A stretch of DNA of 5,599 nt from SURF-32 sp964648365 (lineage in GTDB: Bacteria; Planctomycetota; Phycisphaerae; UBA1845). Below the pieces are notes generated by a model, which searched no databases, had not been told where the DNA came from, and was given only the letters and a program-made list of their open reading frames with translations. Made by a program: the position numbers and the translations under genes. Every line of letters starts with the position of its first letter. The stretch's first letter is position 1. The stretch lies in the NCBI GenBank assembly GCA_964648365.1, contig CAZYLK010000271.1, forward strand, positions 1 to 5,599. The letters are read 5' to 3'. Positions 5,505-5,599 of the stretch are shown here, piece by piece.

Positions 5505-5599
5505 GGCATCGATCCCCCGGAAAGGCGCGTTCACATCAAATGTCGGCGACCCGCCGTCCGACGACGGCCGTGTCAATAACGAAAGCAAGCATCGCCGCC
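5505..5599 (-). promoter_or_regulatory. upstream region of the dehydrogenase gene
   Basis: These 95 bp precede the dehydrogenase on the minus strand. GGGGGA (5518-5513) is its likely ribosome binding site, with eight bases to the ATG. A perfect TTGACA is present (5576-5571), but no -10-like hexamer lies 16-18 bases downstream, so a promoter is not established. A 6-bp stem with a 4-nt loop (GCCGTC at 5553-5558 pairing with GACGGC at 5563-5568) follows it. No other gene is visible before the window ends. Confidence 0.35.

Noticed and set aside
5571..5576. Perfect TTGACA (-35) upstream of the dehydrogenase
   Set aside because: No TATAAT-like hexamer occurs 16-18 bases downstream; the sequence there is GC-only or nearly so. 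Probably chance.
4698..5579. Plus-strand open frame opposite the dehydrogenase
   Set aside because: It is antisense to a gene with an intact catalytic tetrad. The Gly/Asp/Arg-rich translation has no domain. It begins inside the centre of the inverted-repeat element, and I found no transposase signature in it.

Overview
The window is high-GC bacterial chromosomal DNA carrying six protein genes. Five are complete as read, and pstB contains a 10-N assembly gap. PstS has a cleavable signal peptide with no lipobox cysteine, so the host is probably a didermal (Gram-negative type) bacterium. The PstS subtype (GPGPDSGTFDYF region), the base composition and the outward-repeat structure would fit an environmental lineage such as Planctomycetota. 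That placement is a guess from general familiarity; no marker gene here proves it.

Positions 1-3795, read on the minus strand, hold a classical high-affinity phosphate uptake operon in the order pstS-pstC-pstA-pstB. PstS captures phosphate in the periplasm, PstC and PstA form the membrane channel, and PstB is the ATPase. pstC/pstA and pstA/pstB overlap by ATGA, which suggests translational coupling, and pstS is separated from pstC by 42 bp. No phoU, phoB or phoR is visible, but the window ends only 65 bp beyond pstB. Those 65 bp contain a UUCG-type hairpin and short C-rich tandem repeats.

Positions 3796-4030 are a divergent intergenic region between pstS and miaE. It has an AT-rich patch that could hold the pst promoter. 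I found no convincing PhoB-type box.

Positions 4031-4669 on the plus strand encode MiaE, the diiron tRNA hydroxylase that converts ms2i6A37 to ms2io6A37. Facing it from the minus strand (4770-5504) is a short-chain dehydrogenase/reductase of the YdfG-like classical type. Between these convergent genes lies the most notable structure of the window, a 121-bp element (4651-4771) with perfect 27-bp inverted repeats. It resembles a REP doublet (REPIN) or MITE. It supplies the last five codons and stop of miaE and two bases of the dehydrogenase stop codon, and it could act as a bidirectional terminator.

I did not find a new multi-gene system. The genes belong to well-known families. The items worth following up are the inverted-repeat element, the assembly gap inside the PstB signature motif, and several start-site and regulatory details.
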